Assembly (NCBI RefSeq): GCF_003722315.1 | Contig: NZ_CP033580.1 | Span: 1,673,001 to 1,737,000 of the forward strand | DNA length: 64,000 bases | Source: Thermoanaerobacter ethanolicus JW 200 | GTDB lineage: Bacteria; Bacillota; Thermoanaerobacteria; Thermoanaerobacterales; Thermoanaerobacteraceae | Direction: 5' to 3' | Shown: positions 1-9,436 of the stretch, one piece after another | Numbering within the stretch: position 1 is the stretch's first letter | How the letters are laid out: the number at the start of each line of letters is the position of its first letter | Notes under the pieces: model-generated | Seen by the model: only the letters and a program-made list of their open reading frames with translations | The model's database searches: none | What the model was told of the DNA's origin: nothing | Made by a program: the position numbers and the translations under genes

Positions 1-22
1 GGAATGAATGGAGGAAGCTTTG

Positions 23-612
23 ATGAAGATATTGGTCCTTAACTGTGGAAGTTCATCTGTAAAATACCAACTAATTGAAACAGATAATGAGTTGGCATTA
101 GCAAAAGGAATTATTGATAGAATAGGTTTGAATGACTCAACGGTAAAATATAGTTCATTAAATGGAGAATGTGCAACTACTGAGCAGATCCAAAATCATG
201 AAGAAGCGATTCAAAAAGTTTTGCAACTTATTACAGATCAATCAATAGGAGTATTAGGCAGCTTGGATGAAATTGATGCTATTGGCCATCGCATTGCTCA
301 TGGAGGAGAATACTTTACAAAACCCACCCTTATTGATGAAACATCGAAAAGATTACTTAAAAAGTGCATAGATTTAGCCCCATTGCATAACCCTGCTAAT
401 ATAAGGGGGATAGAAGCCTGTGAACACAAGATACCTGGCAAACCCAATATAGGAGTTTTTGATACCGCATTTCATCAAACTATCCCAGAATATGCATATT
501 TATACCCTTTACCGTATGAACTGTATGAAAAACACAAGATAAGAAGATATGGATTTCATGGAACTTCGCATAAGTATGTAGCATTAAAAGCTGCAGAATA
601 CTTGAATAAAAG
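23..612 (+). pseudogene. ackA: acetate kinase family gene, 5' part (IS-interrupted)
   Basis: This is the N-terminal ~196 codons of an acetate/propionate-type kinase, which makes ATP from acyl phosphate. The family signature LNCGSSSVKY is at the start and HRIAHGGEY follows near residue 90. I chose ATG 23 because GGAGG at 10-14 lies before it and homologues begin MKILVLN; an in-frame ATG at 8 overlaps that ribosome site. An IS4-type element enters after base 612. Removing the element and one copy of its 10-bp target duplication joins this part in frame to 2270-2894 and gives a normal 404-residue kinase. As it stands the product is truncated and should be inactive. A propionate kinase role is possible given the neighbouring alcohol dehydrogenase and B12 genes, but that is inference. 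Confidence 0.88.
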
Positions 613-2259
613 TAGGGATGTGCAAAATTAATTAAAATAATCACGAACAAAAACCAAAATATGTATGACATACAATATATAGTAATCAACACTGACAATC
701 AAACATAAAGGAAGTGGTAAGGGAAAAGAAAAGGCAAAAAGAGGAGCTAAAAAAGGGCATAAATATCCTGTAGAAGTCAAATGTTAAAAAATGGCATGAA
801 CTAAATTCAGCAAAAGTTAAGCCGATTGCATCAGAGCACTAAGAGACTTAAACTCATCAAATTTACCCAGTTTAATAGCTACAATAGCGACAGTAAGCAA
901 AGTAATATGGCCAAAAGTATTAAGGTTGCTGACAGAATTAATATTTCTAACATAAGCCTTTTCAAAATCTAGAGCTTTAAATCGAGAATTATATCTTTCT
1001 GATTCTACTCTTAGTCTATAGACAGCCTTAAAATATAGGGAGTCTCTATTAATAGAAGACCTATAATCAGAAGATATAATAGCATACTTAGTACAGCCTC
1101 TATGCTTTTTGCCATTAAAATATTTAGGATGCTTTATAGGGCAGGCAGAGTCATCTTTAGAATTACAGAACTTGCAAACAAATTTTTGCTTAATAAAACC
1201 ATCAAAATACTGCTTGCCGTCTTTGAGCATTTTAATACCTGCTTCACAAACCATATAACCATCATCAGTCAGTGGGGGACTTTTAGAATTACGCTTGTTA
1301 AGAGGAATAAAACAATGACCATGGAGAGTATCTCTAACAAAATTATAAACTCTCTTAACATCATACCCCTTATCGGCAATAAAATTAACATACTTAAGGT
1401 TAAACCACTTATTAGTCTTTTCAAGTAAAGACAAAGCAACTTCAAAATCGGGGACATCAGCGGGAGTAGTAGTTTCAGCGATAGGTAATCCAGAGATAGC
1501 ATCAACAATAATATGATTTTTATAGCCCCAATAAAACTTATAACGTTTATTAGAAGAATCATTAGAAGCAGAATAAACGCCTAATTTACAATCCTTATCA
1601 GACTTAGGCTGATTATCTTTAGAGAATTTATTTTTAGAAAAAGACTTAGGGTTATTTAACTTAGTGTTAGCTTTAATAGGGGTAGAGTCCATGGAAATAA
1701 ACTCACCAGAGATAATGCCCATATTTTTGAGGATATTGACTTGATTTTGAAAGATAGAGGTCAAATAATCATGAGAGAACTCATTAATAAAACGGCGGAA
1801 AGTCCAATAAGAAGGAAGAGGTTTAAGGATGTTAAAGCCACAAAGATGAGCAATGATAAGATTATTGCGGAGATAATCTAAAAGGTCAGAAATTGTACCG
1901 AATCTTTCAGCTTTCATAACAATAAAAGCTCTAAACATTGCATGATGAGAATAACCCTTACGGCCAGGACTAGAGGAAGGGAATTCAGGTATTGAAGACA
2001 AGTCTAGATTTTTAAACATAGAAGAATAGAAATCAATTTTAGACAGAGAAGTAAAGAGTTCAGGTATATTTAAAAGCAATTGAAGCTGGTACATGTAGGA
2101 TTTCCCCCTCCTTAAAAAATATTTTCATGCGGTATATATAATAATTCGACAAATGGGAGGGGAAATCCTACATAAAAGATAAAAAATTCAAGAGTGATAG
2201 GAAAAAAGTATGTCTGTAGAATGGCTTAAATTAAGGCTTCTGAATTTTGCACAAGTCTA
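613..2259 (-). mobile_element. IS4-type insertion sequence, copy A (1647 bp)
   Basis: The ends are imperfect inverted repeats, TAGGGATGTGCAAAATT at the left and the complement of TAGACTTGTGCAAAATT at the right (14 of 17 match). It is flanked by the direct repeat TGAATAAAAG at 603-612 and 2260-2269, a 10-bp target duplication. A near-identical complete copy lies at 54583-56228, and fragments of a third copy lie at 15509-16003 and 17762-17895. The element carries one transposase gene on the minus strand. The intact duplication indicates simple transposition into the kinase gene. Confidence 0.92.
817..2094 (-). CDS. IS4-superfamily DDE transposase (copy A)
   Basis: A 425-residue transposase. 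The first catalytic Asp is in SMDSTPIK (about residue 147) and the second in FIADKGYD (about residue 242). The C-terminal signature Y-x2-R-x3-E-x6-K of the IS4 group is exact in the segment beginning YRLRVESE. The coding strand is pyrimidine-rich, unlike host genes. It differs from the 54.7-kb copy at scattered residues (for example TSLSKID against TSQSKID), so it is the older or independently acquired copy. No frameshift is seen, so it may be active. Confidence 0.9.
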   Translation of the reverse strand: MYQLQLLLNIPELFTSLSKIDFYSSMFKNLDLSSIPEFPSSSPGRKGYSHHAMFRAFIVMKAERFGTISDLLDYLRNNLIIAHLCGFNILKPLPSYWTFRRFINEFSHDYLTSIFQNQVNILKNMGIISGEFISMDSTPIKANTKLNNPKSFSKNKFSKDNQPKSDKDCKLGVYSASNDSSNKRYKFYWGYKNHIIVDAISGLPIAETTTPADVPDFEVALSLLEKTNKWFNLKYVNFIADKGYDVKRVYNFVRDTLHGHCFIPLNKRNSKSPPLTDDGYMVCEAGIKMLKDGKQYFDGFIKQKFVCKFCNSKDDSACPIKHPKYFNGKKHRGCTKYAIISSDYRSSINRDSLYFKAVYRLRVESERYNSRFKALDFEKAYVRNINSVSNLNTFGHITLLTVAIVAIKLGKFDEFKSLSALMQSA

Positions 2260-2269
2260 TGAATAAAAG

Positions 2270-2894
2270 AGTAGAAGAGTTGAATTTGATAACCTGTCAT
2301 TTAGGAAATGGAGCAAGTATCTGTGCTATAAAAAAAGTGAAGTCTTCAGATACGAGTATGGGTTTTACACCTTTAGAAGGTTTAATGATGGGAACACGGA
2401 GCGGCTCAATTGATCCTGCAATTATTATATATCTTATGCAAAAGGGAAATATGAGTGTTGAAAAGGTGAATGAGATTTTAAATAAAAAGTCTGGGTTGTT
2501 GGGGATTTCAGGGGTAAGCAATGATCTAAAAGATATATTGAAGGCAGCAAACAACGGAAATCAACGAGCTCAAATTGCTATAGAAATGTTTTGCTATAGA
2601 GTAAGAAAATATATTGGTGGATACATGACAACTCTAGATGGAGTGAATGCTATTGTCTTTACGGGAGGAATTGGAGAAAATAGCCCAGAAGTAAGAGAAA
2701 GAACTATAATTGGGTTAGAATGGATTGGTATAGAATATGATAAAGAAAAGAATTATAGCCATAAAAAATGCGATCAAATTGTAGAAATAACAAAACCAAA
2801 TTCGAAAATTAAGGTGCTTGTAATTCCTACAAATGAAGAACTCATGATTGCTAAGGAAACTGCGGAAGTAATTAGCTTTTTTGATAACAAATAA
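2270..2894 (+). pseudogene. ackA: acetate kinase family gene, 3' part
   Basis: This is the C-terminal ~208 codons of the kinase begun at 23. It holds the conserved LITCHLGNGASI segment, the GTRSGSIDP motif and the FTGGIGENS motif of the acetokinase C-terminal ATPase fold. The reading frame continues from the 5' part once the IS and one duplication are removed. An ATG at 2262 could start translation, but the fragment lacks the N-terminal half of the active site. The 280 bases to the next gene (2895-3174) show no gene. Confidence 0.88.
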
Positions 2895-3174
2895 TCTTTG
2901 TTCTTCCTGTATTTATAGTGGATTTAGTGGATTGTAAAACCAAAAAAACAACACAAGAAATTAAAAATACAAAAAGTCAAAGACCAAAAGTAAAAACTTT
3001 GCATACCGGCTTATTAGCATTTTTGAGAACATAGTCATCTTTAAACTAAGTATGTTGACTGACTTGTTTACAAAAATTACAGTTATAAACTAGGAGAGTA
3101 TTCTTATTTATTGATTGAGGAAGGATTGTATTTTCTATAAACTTTAAAAAAGTTTTTGATATGAGGTGATAAAT

Positions 3175-4344
3175 GTGAAAATATTTAAATTCCATATGCC
3201 CCCTATAAATTTAATAGGTGTGGGATGTTTAAAAGATGTGGGAAGGGAGATCAAAAAATTAGGTTTTAAAAAAGGAATTATTGTTACAGATAAAGTACTT
3301 GTCAGAGCTGGGCTTGTGAATAATGTAATTAGTGTTTTAGAAGAAGAAGGAATAGAATATGTTGTCTTTGATGAAACAAAACCCAACCCTACAATTAAAA
3401 ATGTAACAAATGGACTTAAGCTTTTGATAGAGAATAAGTGTGATTTTATTATTTCGTGCGGCGGAGGATCAGCTCATGACTGCGCAAAAGGGATAGGCCT
3501 CATTGCTAAAGAGAAGAATTTCATTGATGAGGTAGAGCGTCTAGACAAAGTAAAGTGTAGTGGTTGGAATAGTGCATTATTACTGCCCCTAGTTGCTATA
3601 AATACCACGGCTGGAACAGGTAGTGAAGTTACTAAATTTGCTATAATTACAGATGAAGAAAAACGTATTAAAATGCCAATTGTGGATTGGCGCATTACAC
3701 CTCTAATAGCAGTAAATGATCCTCTCTTGATGATAGGTATGCCAAAATCTCTAACAGCTGCAAGTGGCATGGATGCACTAACTCACGCTATTGAAGCTTA
3801 CATTTCGATTGATGCAAATCCATTTACAGATGCACTTGCTTTGAAAGCTATTGAAATTATATTCAACTACCTTAAAAGAGCGGTAGAAAATGGAAATGAT
3901 ATTGAAGCAAGAGAAAAGATGGCATATGCAGAGTTCTTGGCGGGGATTGCTTTTAATAACGCAGGTTTAGGTTATGTCCATGCTATGGCTCATCAATTAG
4001 GAGGATTTTACGATCTTCCTCATGGTGTATGTAATGCCGTATTATTACCTCATGTTTTGGAATATAATCTTGAGGCAGTTCAAAATAAACTTATATATAT
4101 AGCGAAAGCGATGGGTATAGATGTAGATAAATTAACAACAAAAGAAATAGGAGGCAAAATTATTGAAAGCATAAACCAGCTCTCTCAAGAGATTGGTATA
4201 CCATCGAGGTTAAAAGAACTGGGGGTAAAAGAAGAAGACATTAAAGAGTTATCGCAAAATGCATTAAAAGATGTATGTGGTTTTACAAATCCTAAAAAGG
4301 CAACATTAGAAGATATTATTAATATTTTCAAGTCTGCAATGTAA
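3175..4344 (+). CDS. iron-containing alcohol dehydrogenase
   Basis: A 389-residue group III (Fe-dependent) alcohol dehydrogenase, which reduces aldehydes to alcohols with NAD(P)H in the cytoplasm. Visible features are the nucleotide-binding GGGSAHD segment near residue 97, TAGTGSEVT, and metal ligands in order: Asp and His of MDALTHAIEAY, His of GYVHAMAHQ, and His of DLPHGVCNAV. I chose GTG 3175 because AGGTGAT lies just upstream; an earlier in-frame GTG at 3166 is inside that site. The length is normal for the family. Substrate cannot be read from sequence: butanol, 1,3-propanediol and propanol dehydrogenases all look like this. Placement after an acyl kinase suggests a fermentative role. 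Confidence 0.9.
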   Translation: MKIFKFHMPPINLIGVGCLKDVGREIKKLGFKKGIIVTDKVLVRAGLVNNVISVLEEEGIEYVVFDETKPNPTIKNVTNGLKLLIENKCDFIISCGGGSAHDCAKGIGLIAKEKNFIDEVERLDKVKCSGWNSALLLPLVAINTTAGTGSEVTKFAIITDEEKRIKMPIVDWRITPLIAVNDPLLMIGMPKSLTAASGMDALTHAIEAYISIDANPFTDALALKAIEIIFNYLKRAVENGNDIEAREKMAYAEFLAGIAFNNAGLGYVHAMAHQLGGFYDLPHGVCNAVLLPHVLEYNLEAVQNKLIYIAKAMGIDVDKLTTKEIGGKIIESINQLSQEIGIPSRLKELGVKEEDIKELSQNALKDVCGFTNPKKATLEDIINIFKSAM

Positions 4345-4483
4345 AAACTAGCATAAAATTTTTAGCGGGAATAAGTTAATTAAATTTTACCTTGCTTCTA
4401 AATGCCACAACGCATAGAGTTATAAATAGATTTATAAATAATGAGTAATTAAATATATAGGAGTACAAGTGAATACAAAAAAT

Positions 4484-4650
4484 CTTATGGTCTTGAGAAG
4501 TTAAAAGGGAAAGCGGTGAAAATCCCGCGCAGCCCCCGCTACTGTGAGCGAGGATGAAGCCCTAATAAGCCACTGCTTGGCGTTCAAGAGATGTGCCGGG
4601 TGGGAAGGCAGGGTGGAAGATGAATCGCGAGCCAGGAGACCTGCCATAAG
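4484..4650 (+). ncRNA. cobalamin (AdoCbl) riboswitch aptamer
   Basis: The B12 box GCCAGGAGACCTGCC is at 4630-4644. A closing P1 helix pairs CTTATGG (4484-4490) with CCATAAG (4644-4650). The core contains the expected GGGAAAGCGGTGAAAATCC and GCAGCCCCCGCTACTGTGA elements. It precedes btuFCD-cbiA-cbiP-cbiB, the classic regulon, and should shut the operon off when B12 is plentiful through the terminator at 4714-4745. Confidence 0.95.
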
Positions 4651-4713
4651 ATTTCGGAAGTTCGCCTTCGGAGGGAAGGTGGAATGGAATTTTTATGCTT
4701 AATTTTGGCAAAA

Positions 4714-4745
4714 AAGGTCTACCTCCGTGGGGTAGACCTTTTTTT
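4714..4745 (+). terminator. intrinsic terminator of the cobalamin riboswitch
   Basis: A 10-bp perfect stem, AAGGTCTACC with GGTAGACCTT, has a 7-base loop and a T-run ending at 4745. Its position 64 bases after the aptamer marks it as the expression platform. The group II intron begins 5 bases after the T-run. Confidence 0.9.
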
Positions 4746-4750
4746 GATAC

Positions 4751-6661
4751 GTGCGCCCGGCATGGGCGATAGCTAGGCGGTGAAAGTCCGCTGTGGGCTT
4801 GGTAGTGGGAACCACTAGCCAAGAGCAAGGGTGTCCATCGTGAGGTGGAATCTGAAGGAAGCTTAAGGCAAAATCTCGGTCTGATGAACAAGAACCAGAT
4901 AAGAGGCTGAATTGGGGTGGATGAGTTTGCGTAACAAAACGAAGTCCAACACTACCCGAATCCCATACAGTAAATCTGGCAGATATATGAGATGAAAGTT
5001 ATCGTTCTTACCCGGGGAGGTCTCAAGGATAAGTCATGGAAGTAAAATCTGAAGTGACAACCCATGCAGTGATGTATGGCTGAACCTTGAGAAGTCAGCA
5101 GAGGTCATAGTACTTATCTAGACATGAATAGATAAGGAAGGACCGAACGTTAGGAGGTTTTGGAAATCTTATGGACTCGAAAGATATGCAGAGACTGCAG
5201 ACAACTCAACCAAGAGGCTATCCGTTGAATAGAGAAATGGAATTTCAAAAGACAACGGAAGTGCATAGTATATCATCGGCGTCGGAAGATGGAAGAAACG
5301 AAGTACAAAGATATACCAGCAAGATGCTTGAAATGATAGTAGAACGAAGGAACATGGAAGCAGCATACAAGCGCGTTGTTGCAAATAAAGGAAGCCATGG
5401 AGTCGATGGGATGGAAGTAGATGAACTTCTACCGTATCTCAAAGAAAACTGGGCAACCATAAAACAACAACTGCTGGAGGGGAAATACAAACCACAACCA
5501 GTGCGAAGAGTAGAAATTCCCAAACCAGATGGAGGAGTAAGACTACTAGGAATACCTACAGTACTAGACAGACTAATACAACAAGCAATAGCCCAAATAC
5601 TAAATAAAGTCTACAACCATACATTTTCAGATAGCAGTTATGGATTCAGACCAGGACGCAGTGCAAAAGACGCAATAAAAGCCGCAGAAGCATACATAAA
5701 TGAAGGATACACATGGGTTGTAGATATGGACTTAGAAAAGTTCTTTGACAGAGTAAACCACGACATAATAATGTCCAAACTAGAAAAGCGGATAGGAGAT
5801 AAAAGGGTACTAAAGTTAATACGAAGATACCTAGAATCAGGAGTAATGATAAACGGAATCAAAGTATCAACAGAAGAAGGGACACCCCAAGGAGGGCCAT
5901 TAAGTCCCCTATTAGCAAACATAATGTTGGACGAACTAGACAAAGAACTTGAGAAACGAGGGCATAAATTCTGCCGATATGCAGATGACTGCAACATATA
6001 TGTAAAAAGCAGGTCTGCAGGAAACAGAGTAATGAAGAGCATAAAGAAATTCATAGAAAGCAAATTAAAACTAAAAGTCAACGAAGCAAAAGTGCTGTAG
6101 ATAGACCATGGAGAAGAAAATTTCTTGGATTTTCATTCTATACAAAAGAAAACGAAGTAAGAATAAGAATCCATGAAAAATCCATCAAAAGGTTTAAGGG
6201 AAAAGTAAGAGAAATAACCAATCGGAACAAGGGAATAAGCATGGAAAACAGAATAAAAAGACTAAATCAAATAACAACAGGATGGGTCAACTATTTTGGA
6301 TTAGCAGACGCGAAAAGCATAATGAAAACCCTTGACGAATGGATAAGGCGAAGACTAAGGGCATGTATATGGAAACAATGGAAGAAGATAAAAACGAAGC
6401 ATGATAACTTAGTAAAACTAGGAGTAGAAGAACAAAAAGCCTGGGAATACGCCAATACAAGGAAAGGCTACTGGAGAATATCCAATAGCCCAATCCTAAA
6501 TAAGACTCTTACAAATAAATACTTTGAAAGCATAGGTTATAAGAGTTTATCCCAAAGATATCTAATTGTACACAATTCCTAATGAACCGCCGTATACCGA
6601 ACGGTACGTACGGTGGTGTGAGAGGACGCTGAATAAAATAATTATTCAGCTCCTACTCGAT
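4751..6661 (+). mobile_element. group II intron (bacterial class C-like)
   Basis: The 5' end is GTGCG at 4751, the group II consensus. About 420 bases of structured leader precede the encoded protein. After the protein gene come a domain V-like hairpin (about 6584-6628) and a domain VI-like hairpin (about 6629-6661) ending CTACTCGAT. It inserts immediately downstream of an intrinsic terminator, the known target preference of class C introns, and its protein has no endonuclease domain, also typical of that class. Excision would join TTTTTTTGATAC to TTGAAAAATT and restore a short leader to btuF. Class assignment rests on site and protein type, not on a folded model. Confidence 0.88.
5171..6582 (+). 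pseudogene. ltrA: group II intron reverse transcriptase/maturase, frameshifted
   Basis: The first frame (5171-6100) holds the reverse transcriptase fingers and palm: SYGFRPGRS, the TPQGGPLSPLL motif and the catalytic YADD. It then stops after NEAKVL. Adding one A to the run at 6088-6091 restores the family sequence NEAKSAVDRPWRRKFLGF and reading continues to 6582. That downstream part includes the maturase X domain with GWVNYFG. No HNH endonuclease domain follows. GGAGG at 5152-5156 supports ATG 5171. With the frameshift, maturase and target-primed transcription should be impaired unless slippage occurs on the A-run or the base is a sequencing error. Confidence 0.88.
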
Positions 6662-6689
6662 TTGAAAAATTTAAATTAGGAGGGTACTT

Positions 6690-7637
6690 ATGAGAAAATT
6701 TAAAGGTTTACTTGCTTTATTGGTAGTCTTTGCTTTAATGTTTTCACTGGCTGCTTGTTCAACAAACAATGCTACAAAGCCACAAGATACATCTCAAACA
6801 GCAACTGAAATTGTAAAAAGACAGTTTCCTTTAAAAGTTACAGACTTTTTAGGAAGAGAAGTAACTATAGAGAAAGAACCCCAAAGGATAGTTTCTCTTG
6901 CGCCTTCTACAACAGAGCTTATATATGCTTTAGGAGCAGGAAATAAAGTAGTGGGTGTTACAGACTTTGACAATTATCCACCTGAGGTCAAGGATGTACC
7001 CAAAGTGGGGGGGTTTAAAGGGCCAAATGTAGAAGCGATTACTGCTCAAAAGCCTGATATAATATTTGCTTCCACTCTTTCCGGTAAAGAGCAAATGGAA
7101 TCTTTAGAAAAAATGGGTATACCCGTCGTGATGCTAGAGGCTAAAGACATTGACCAGATATACCAATCTATAAAAATAATAGGCCAAATAACAGGTACTG
7201 AGAAAAAAGGTGAAGAAATAATCAAAGAAATGCAGGACAAAATAAAAGAAATAAACGACAAAGTCAAAAACCTTCCGAAAGTCAGCGTATTTTATCTTGT
7301 CTCTCTTGACGGAAACTGGACATCTGGAAAAGGGACTTTTATTGATGAGCTCATAAACCTTGCAGGTGGCAAAAATGTTGCAGAGGATGTAAATGGTTGG
7401 GCGCAGTACAGCGTAGAAGAATTAGTCAAGAAAAATCCTGATGTGATAATAACATCTCCTCATGCAGGGGATGTAAAAGACATCAAAAATATGGCAGGAT
7501 ACAAAGATACAAACGCTGTTAAAAATGACAAAGTATTTGTGATAAGCAATGACGACATAATATCAAGAGCTTCTAATAGAATTGTTTTAGGACTTGAAGA
7601 AATCGCAAAATTCTTACATCCGGAGGCATTTAAGTAA
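6690..7637 (+). CDS. btuF: cobalamin ABC transporter substrate-binding lipoprotein
   Basis: A 315-residue periplasmic-binding-type lipoprotein. An N-terminal hydrophobic signal ends in lipobox LAAC with the lipidated Cys at 23. The BtuF/FepB fold begins near residue 50 with DFLGREVTIEKEPQRIVSLAPS. It captures corrinoids outside the membrane and delivers them to BtuC. AGGAGG lies 7 bases before ATG. It is the first gene after the cobalamin riboswitch and intron, which supports cobalamin over haem or siderophore. Confidence 0.92.
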   Translation: MRKFKGLLALLVVFALMFSLAACSTNNATKPQDTSQTATEIVKRQFPLKVTDFLGREVTIEKEPQRIVSLAPSTTELIYALGAGNKVVGVTDFDNYPPEVKDVPKVGGFKGPNVEAITAQKPDIIFASTLSGKEQMESLEKMGIPVVMLEAKDIDQIYQSIKIIGQITGTEKKGEEIIKEMQDKIKEINDKVKNLPKVSVFYLVSLDGNWTSGKGTFIDELINLAGGKNVAEDVNGWAQYSVEELVKKNPDVIITSPHAGDVKDIKNMAGYKDTNAVKNDKVFVISNDDIISRASNRIVLGLEEIAKFLHPEAFK

Positions 7638-7638
7638 A

Positions 7639-8631
7639 GTGGGAGTAAAAAAAGGGATATATTTTGGTACAGCCTTTTCACTGCTTGTCTTTACCATGAT
7701 TTTATCAATTTCTGCAGGGGCGGTAAAAATACCCCTGCAGGAGATTTTAAATGTTTTTTTGGGCGGTGGCAGTGAAACCTCTAGGACAATAATCCTTAAT
7801 TTAAGACTTCCAAGAGCTATTGAATCTGCGATTGTAGGTATGGGACTTTCTGTTGTTGGGACATTTTTTCAAGGACTTTTGAGAAATCCAATGGCAGACC
7901 CTTATGTATTGGGTGTATCATCAGGAGCGGCTTTTGGAGCTACTATTGCGATAATATTAGGGTTTGGAATATTTGGACTGAGTTTTATGGCATTTATTAC
8001 TTCTTTAATGACTGTGTTTTTTGTGTACACTATCTCTAGAACTGGCACAAGAGTATCCATGACCACAATGTTATTGGCAGGTATAGCTATAAGTGCTTTT
8101 ATGTCTGCAATTATATCTCTCATGATGCTTTTAAACCATGATGAGTTTTCTCGAATTGTTTTTTGGACTATGGGAGGATTTAGCCTCATAAATTGGAATA
8201 GTGTGGTCTTTACTACTCCTATAATAGTAATTGGCTCTTTTGTGATGTATGTATTTTCAAGGGATGTAAATGCGATATTGACAGGAGAAGAAGTTGCCGA
8301 ACATTTAGGTGTCAACACAGAACTAGTCAAGAAAATAATTCTTATTACAGGGTCTTTGGTGACTGCAACTGCTGTGTCAGTTGGTGGAATTATAGGTTTT
8401 GTGGGACTTATTGTGCCTCATATATCAAGGCTTATTGTAGGACCTGACAATAGAATTCTTGTACCTTTTAGTGCTATATCAGGAGCGATATTTTTAACTT
8501 TTGCAGACTTATTAGCACGAATTATTTTAAAGCCAATGGAAATTCCAATTGGGATAATTACAGCAGCATTTGGAGGACCATTCTTTTTATATCTGTTAAT
8601 AAAGAGCAAACAAAAAAGTGAAGGAATGTGA
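7639..8631 (+). CDS. btuC: cobalamin ABC transporter permease
   Basis: A FecCD/BtuC family permease of about 330 residues with roughly ten membrane segments. The motif LRLPRAIESAIVGMGL is followed by GLLRNPMADPYVLGVSSGAAFGA's conserved loop, and GLIVPHISRL lies near the C-terminus, where the ATPase docks. I chose GTG 7639 because GGAGG (7622-7626) lies upstream; an in-frame TTG at 7594 would overlap btuF by 44 bases. It is two bases after the btuF stop and likely translationally coupled. Confidence 0.88.
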   Translation: MGVKKGIYFGTAFSLLVFTMILSISAGAVKIPLQEILNVFLGGGSETSRTIILNLRLPRAIESAIVGMGLSVVGTFFQGLLRNPMADPYVLGVSSGAAFGATIAIILGFGIFGLSFMAFITSLMTVFFVYTISRTGTRVSMTTMLLAGIAISAFMSAIISLMMLLNHDEFSRIVFWTMGGFSLINWNSVVFTTPIIVIGSFVMYVFSRDVNAILTGEEVAEHLGVNTELVKKIILITGSLVTATAVSVGGIIGFVGLIVPHISRLIVGPDNRILVPFSAISGAIFLTFADLLARIILKPMEIPIGIITAAFGGPFFLYLLIKSKQKSEGM

Positions 8632-8635
8632 TGAT

Positions 8636-9436
8636 ATGGCCATTTTACAGGTAGATAAATTACATTTTTCTTATGGAGAAAGGGAAGTTTTAAGAGGGAT
8701 AGATTTCACCATAAATAAAAATATGGTGATAGGGATAATTGGTGCAAATGGAAGTGGCAAGACTACTCTTTTAAAAAATATATCAGGGTATTTGACGTCA
8801 ACTTATGGTAATGTCTTTGTGTTAGGGAAAAATATCAAAGACTTTACTATAAAAGAAAAGGCAAAATATATAGGTTATGTGCCTCAAGATATAGTTTACG
8901 ACTTTGAATTTAGCTGTTATGACGTAGTAATGATGGGAAGAATTCCTTATCTTAAAAGGTTTCAGTCGGAGAAAAAAGAGGACAGAGATATTGTAAGAGA
9001 GTGCATGGAAATTACAAATACATGGCAGTTTAAAGACAAAAGCATAAAAGAGTTAAGCGGCGGTGAAAGGCAAAGAGTGTATATAGCGAGGGCATTAGCA
9101 CAAAAAGCTCGAATTTTACTCATGGATGAGCCAGTTTCTCACCTTGATATAAAATACCAAGTTGAAATACTGTCTCTTGTAAAAGATTTATCCTTAAAAG
9201 GGATACTTGTAATTATTGTGCTTCACGATATTAACCTCGCTTCACAGTTTTGTGATGAGATTTTCATAATGAAAGAAGGCAAAATAATAGCATCTGGGTC
9301 TCCCGGAAATGTTTTAACATTGAACAACATAAAATCAGCCTTTTCAATAGATGTGGAAGTGTTTGAAAATCCCATCACCCATACTCCTTACGTCATTCCA
9401 TCGCTAAATGGAAAGGAGCAACTCAAAGTTGTGTAA
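8636..9436 (+). CDS. btuD: cobalamin ABC transporter ATP-binding protein
   Basis: A 266-residue FepC/BtuD-type ATPase. Walker A is GANGSGKTT, the signature LSGGERQR, Walker B ILLMDEPVS and the switch His is in VLHDIN. It powers import through the BtuC pair. ATG 8636 has an AAGGA site and follows the btuC stop by four bases; an upstream GTG at 8618 would overlap btuC. Confidence 0.92.
   Translation: MAILQVDKLHFSYGEREVLRGIDFTINKNMVIGIIGANGSGKTTLLKNISGYLTSTYGNVFVLGKNIKDFTIKEKAKYIGYVPQDIVYDFEFSCYDVVMMGRIPYLKRFQSEKKEDRDIVRECMEITNTWQFKDKSIKELSGGERQRVYIARALAQKARILLMDEPVSHLDIKYQVEILSLVKDLSLKGILVIIVLHDINLASQFCDEIFIMKEGKIIASGSPGNVLTLNNIKSAFSIDVEVFENPITHTPYVIPSLNGKEQLKVV

Noticed and set aside
4562-4891. 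109-codon minus-strand frame across riboswitch and intron 5' end
   Set aside because: It spans two structured RNAs and the insertion junction, so it cannot be an old gene.
5638-6081. 147-codon frame antisense to the intron reverse transcriptase
   Set aside because: The reverse transcriptase motifs on the other strand explain the sequence fully.
6088-6100. Programmed frameshift in the intron maturase
   Set aside because: A run of only four A with no downstream stimulator visible; a simple deletion or sequencing error is more likely.
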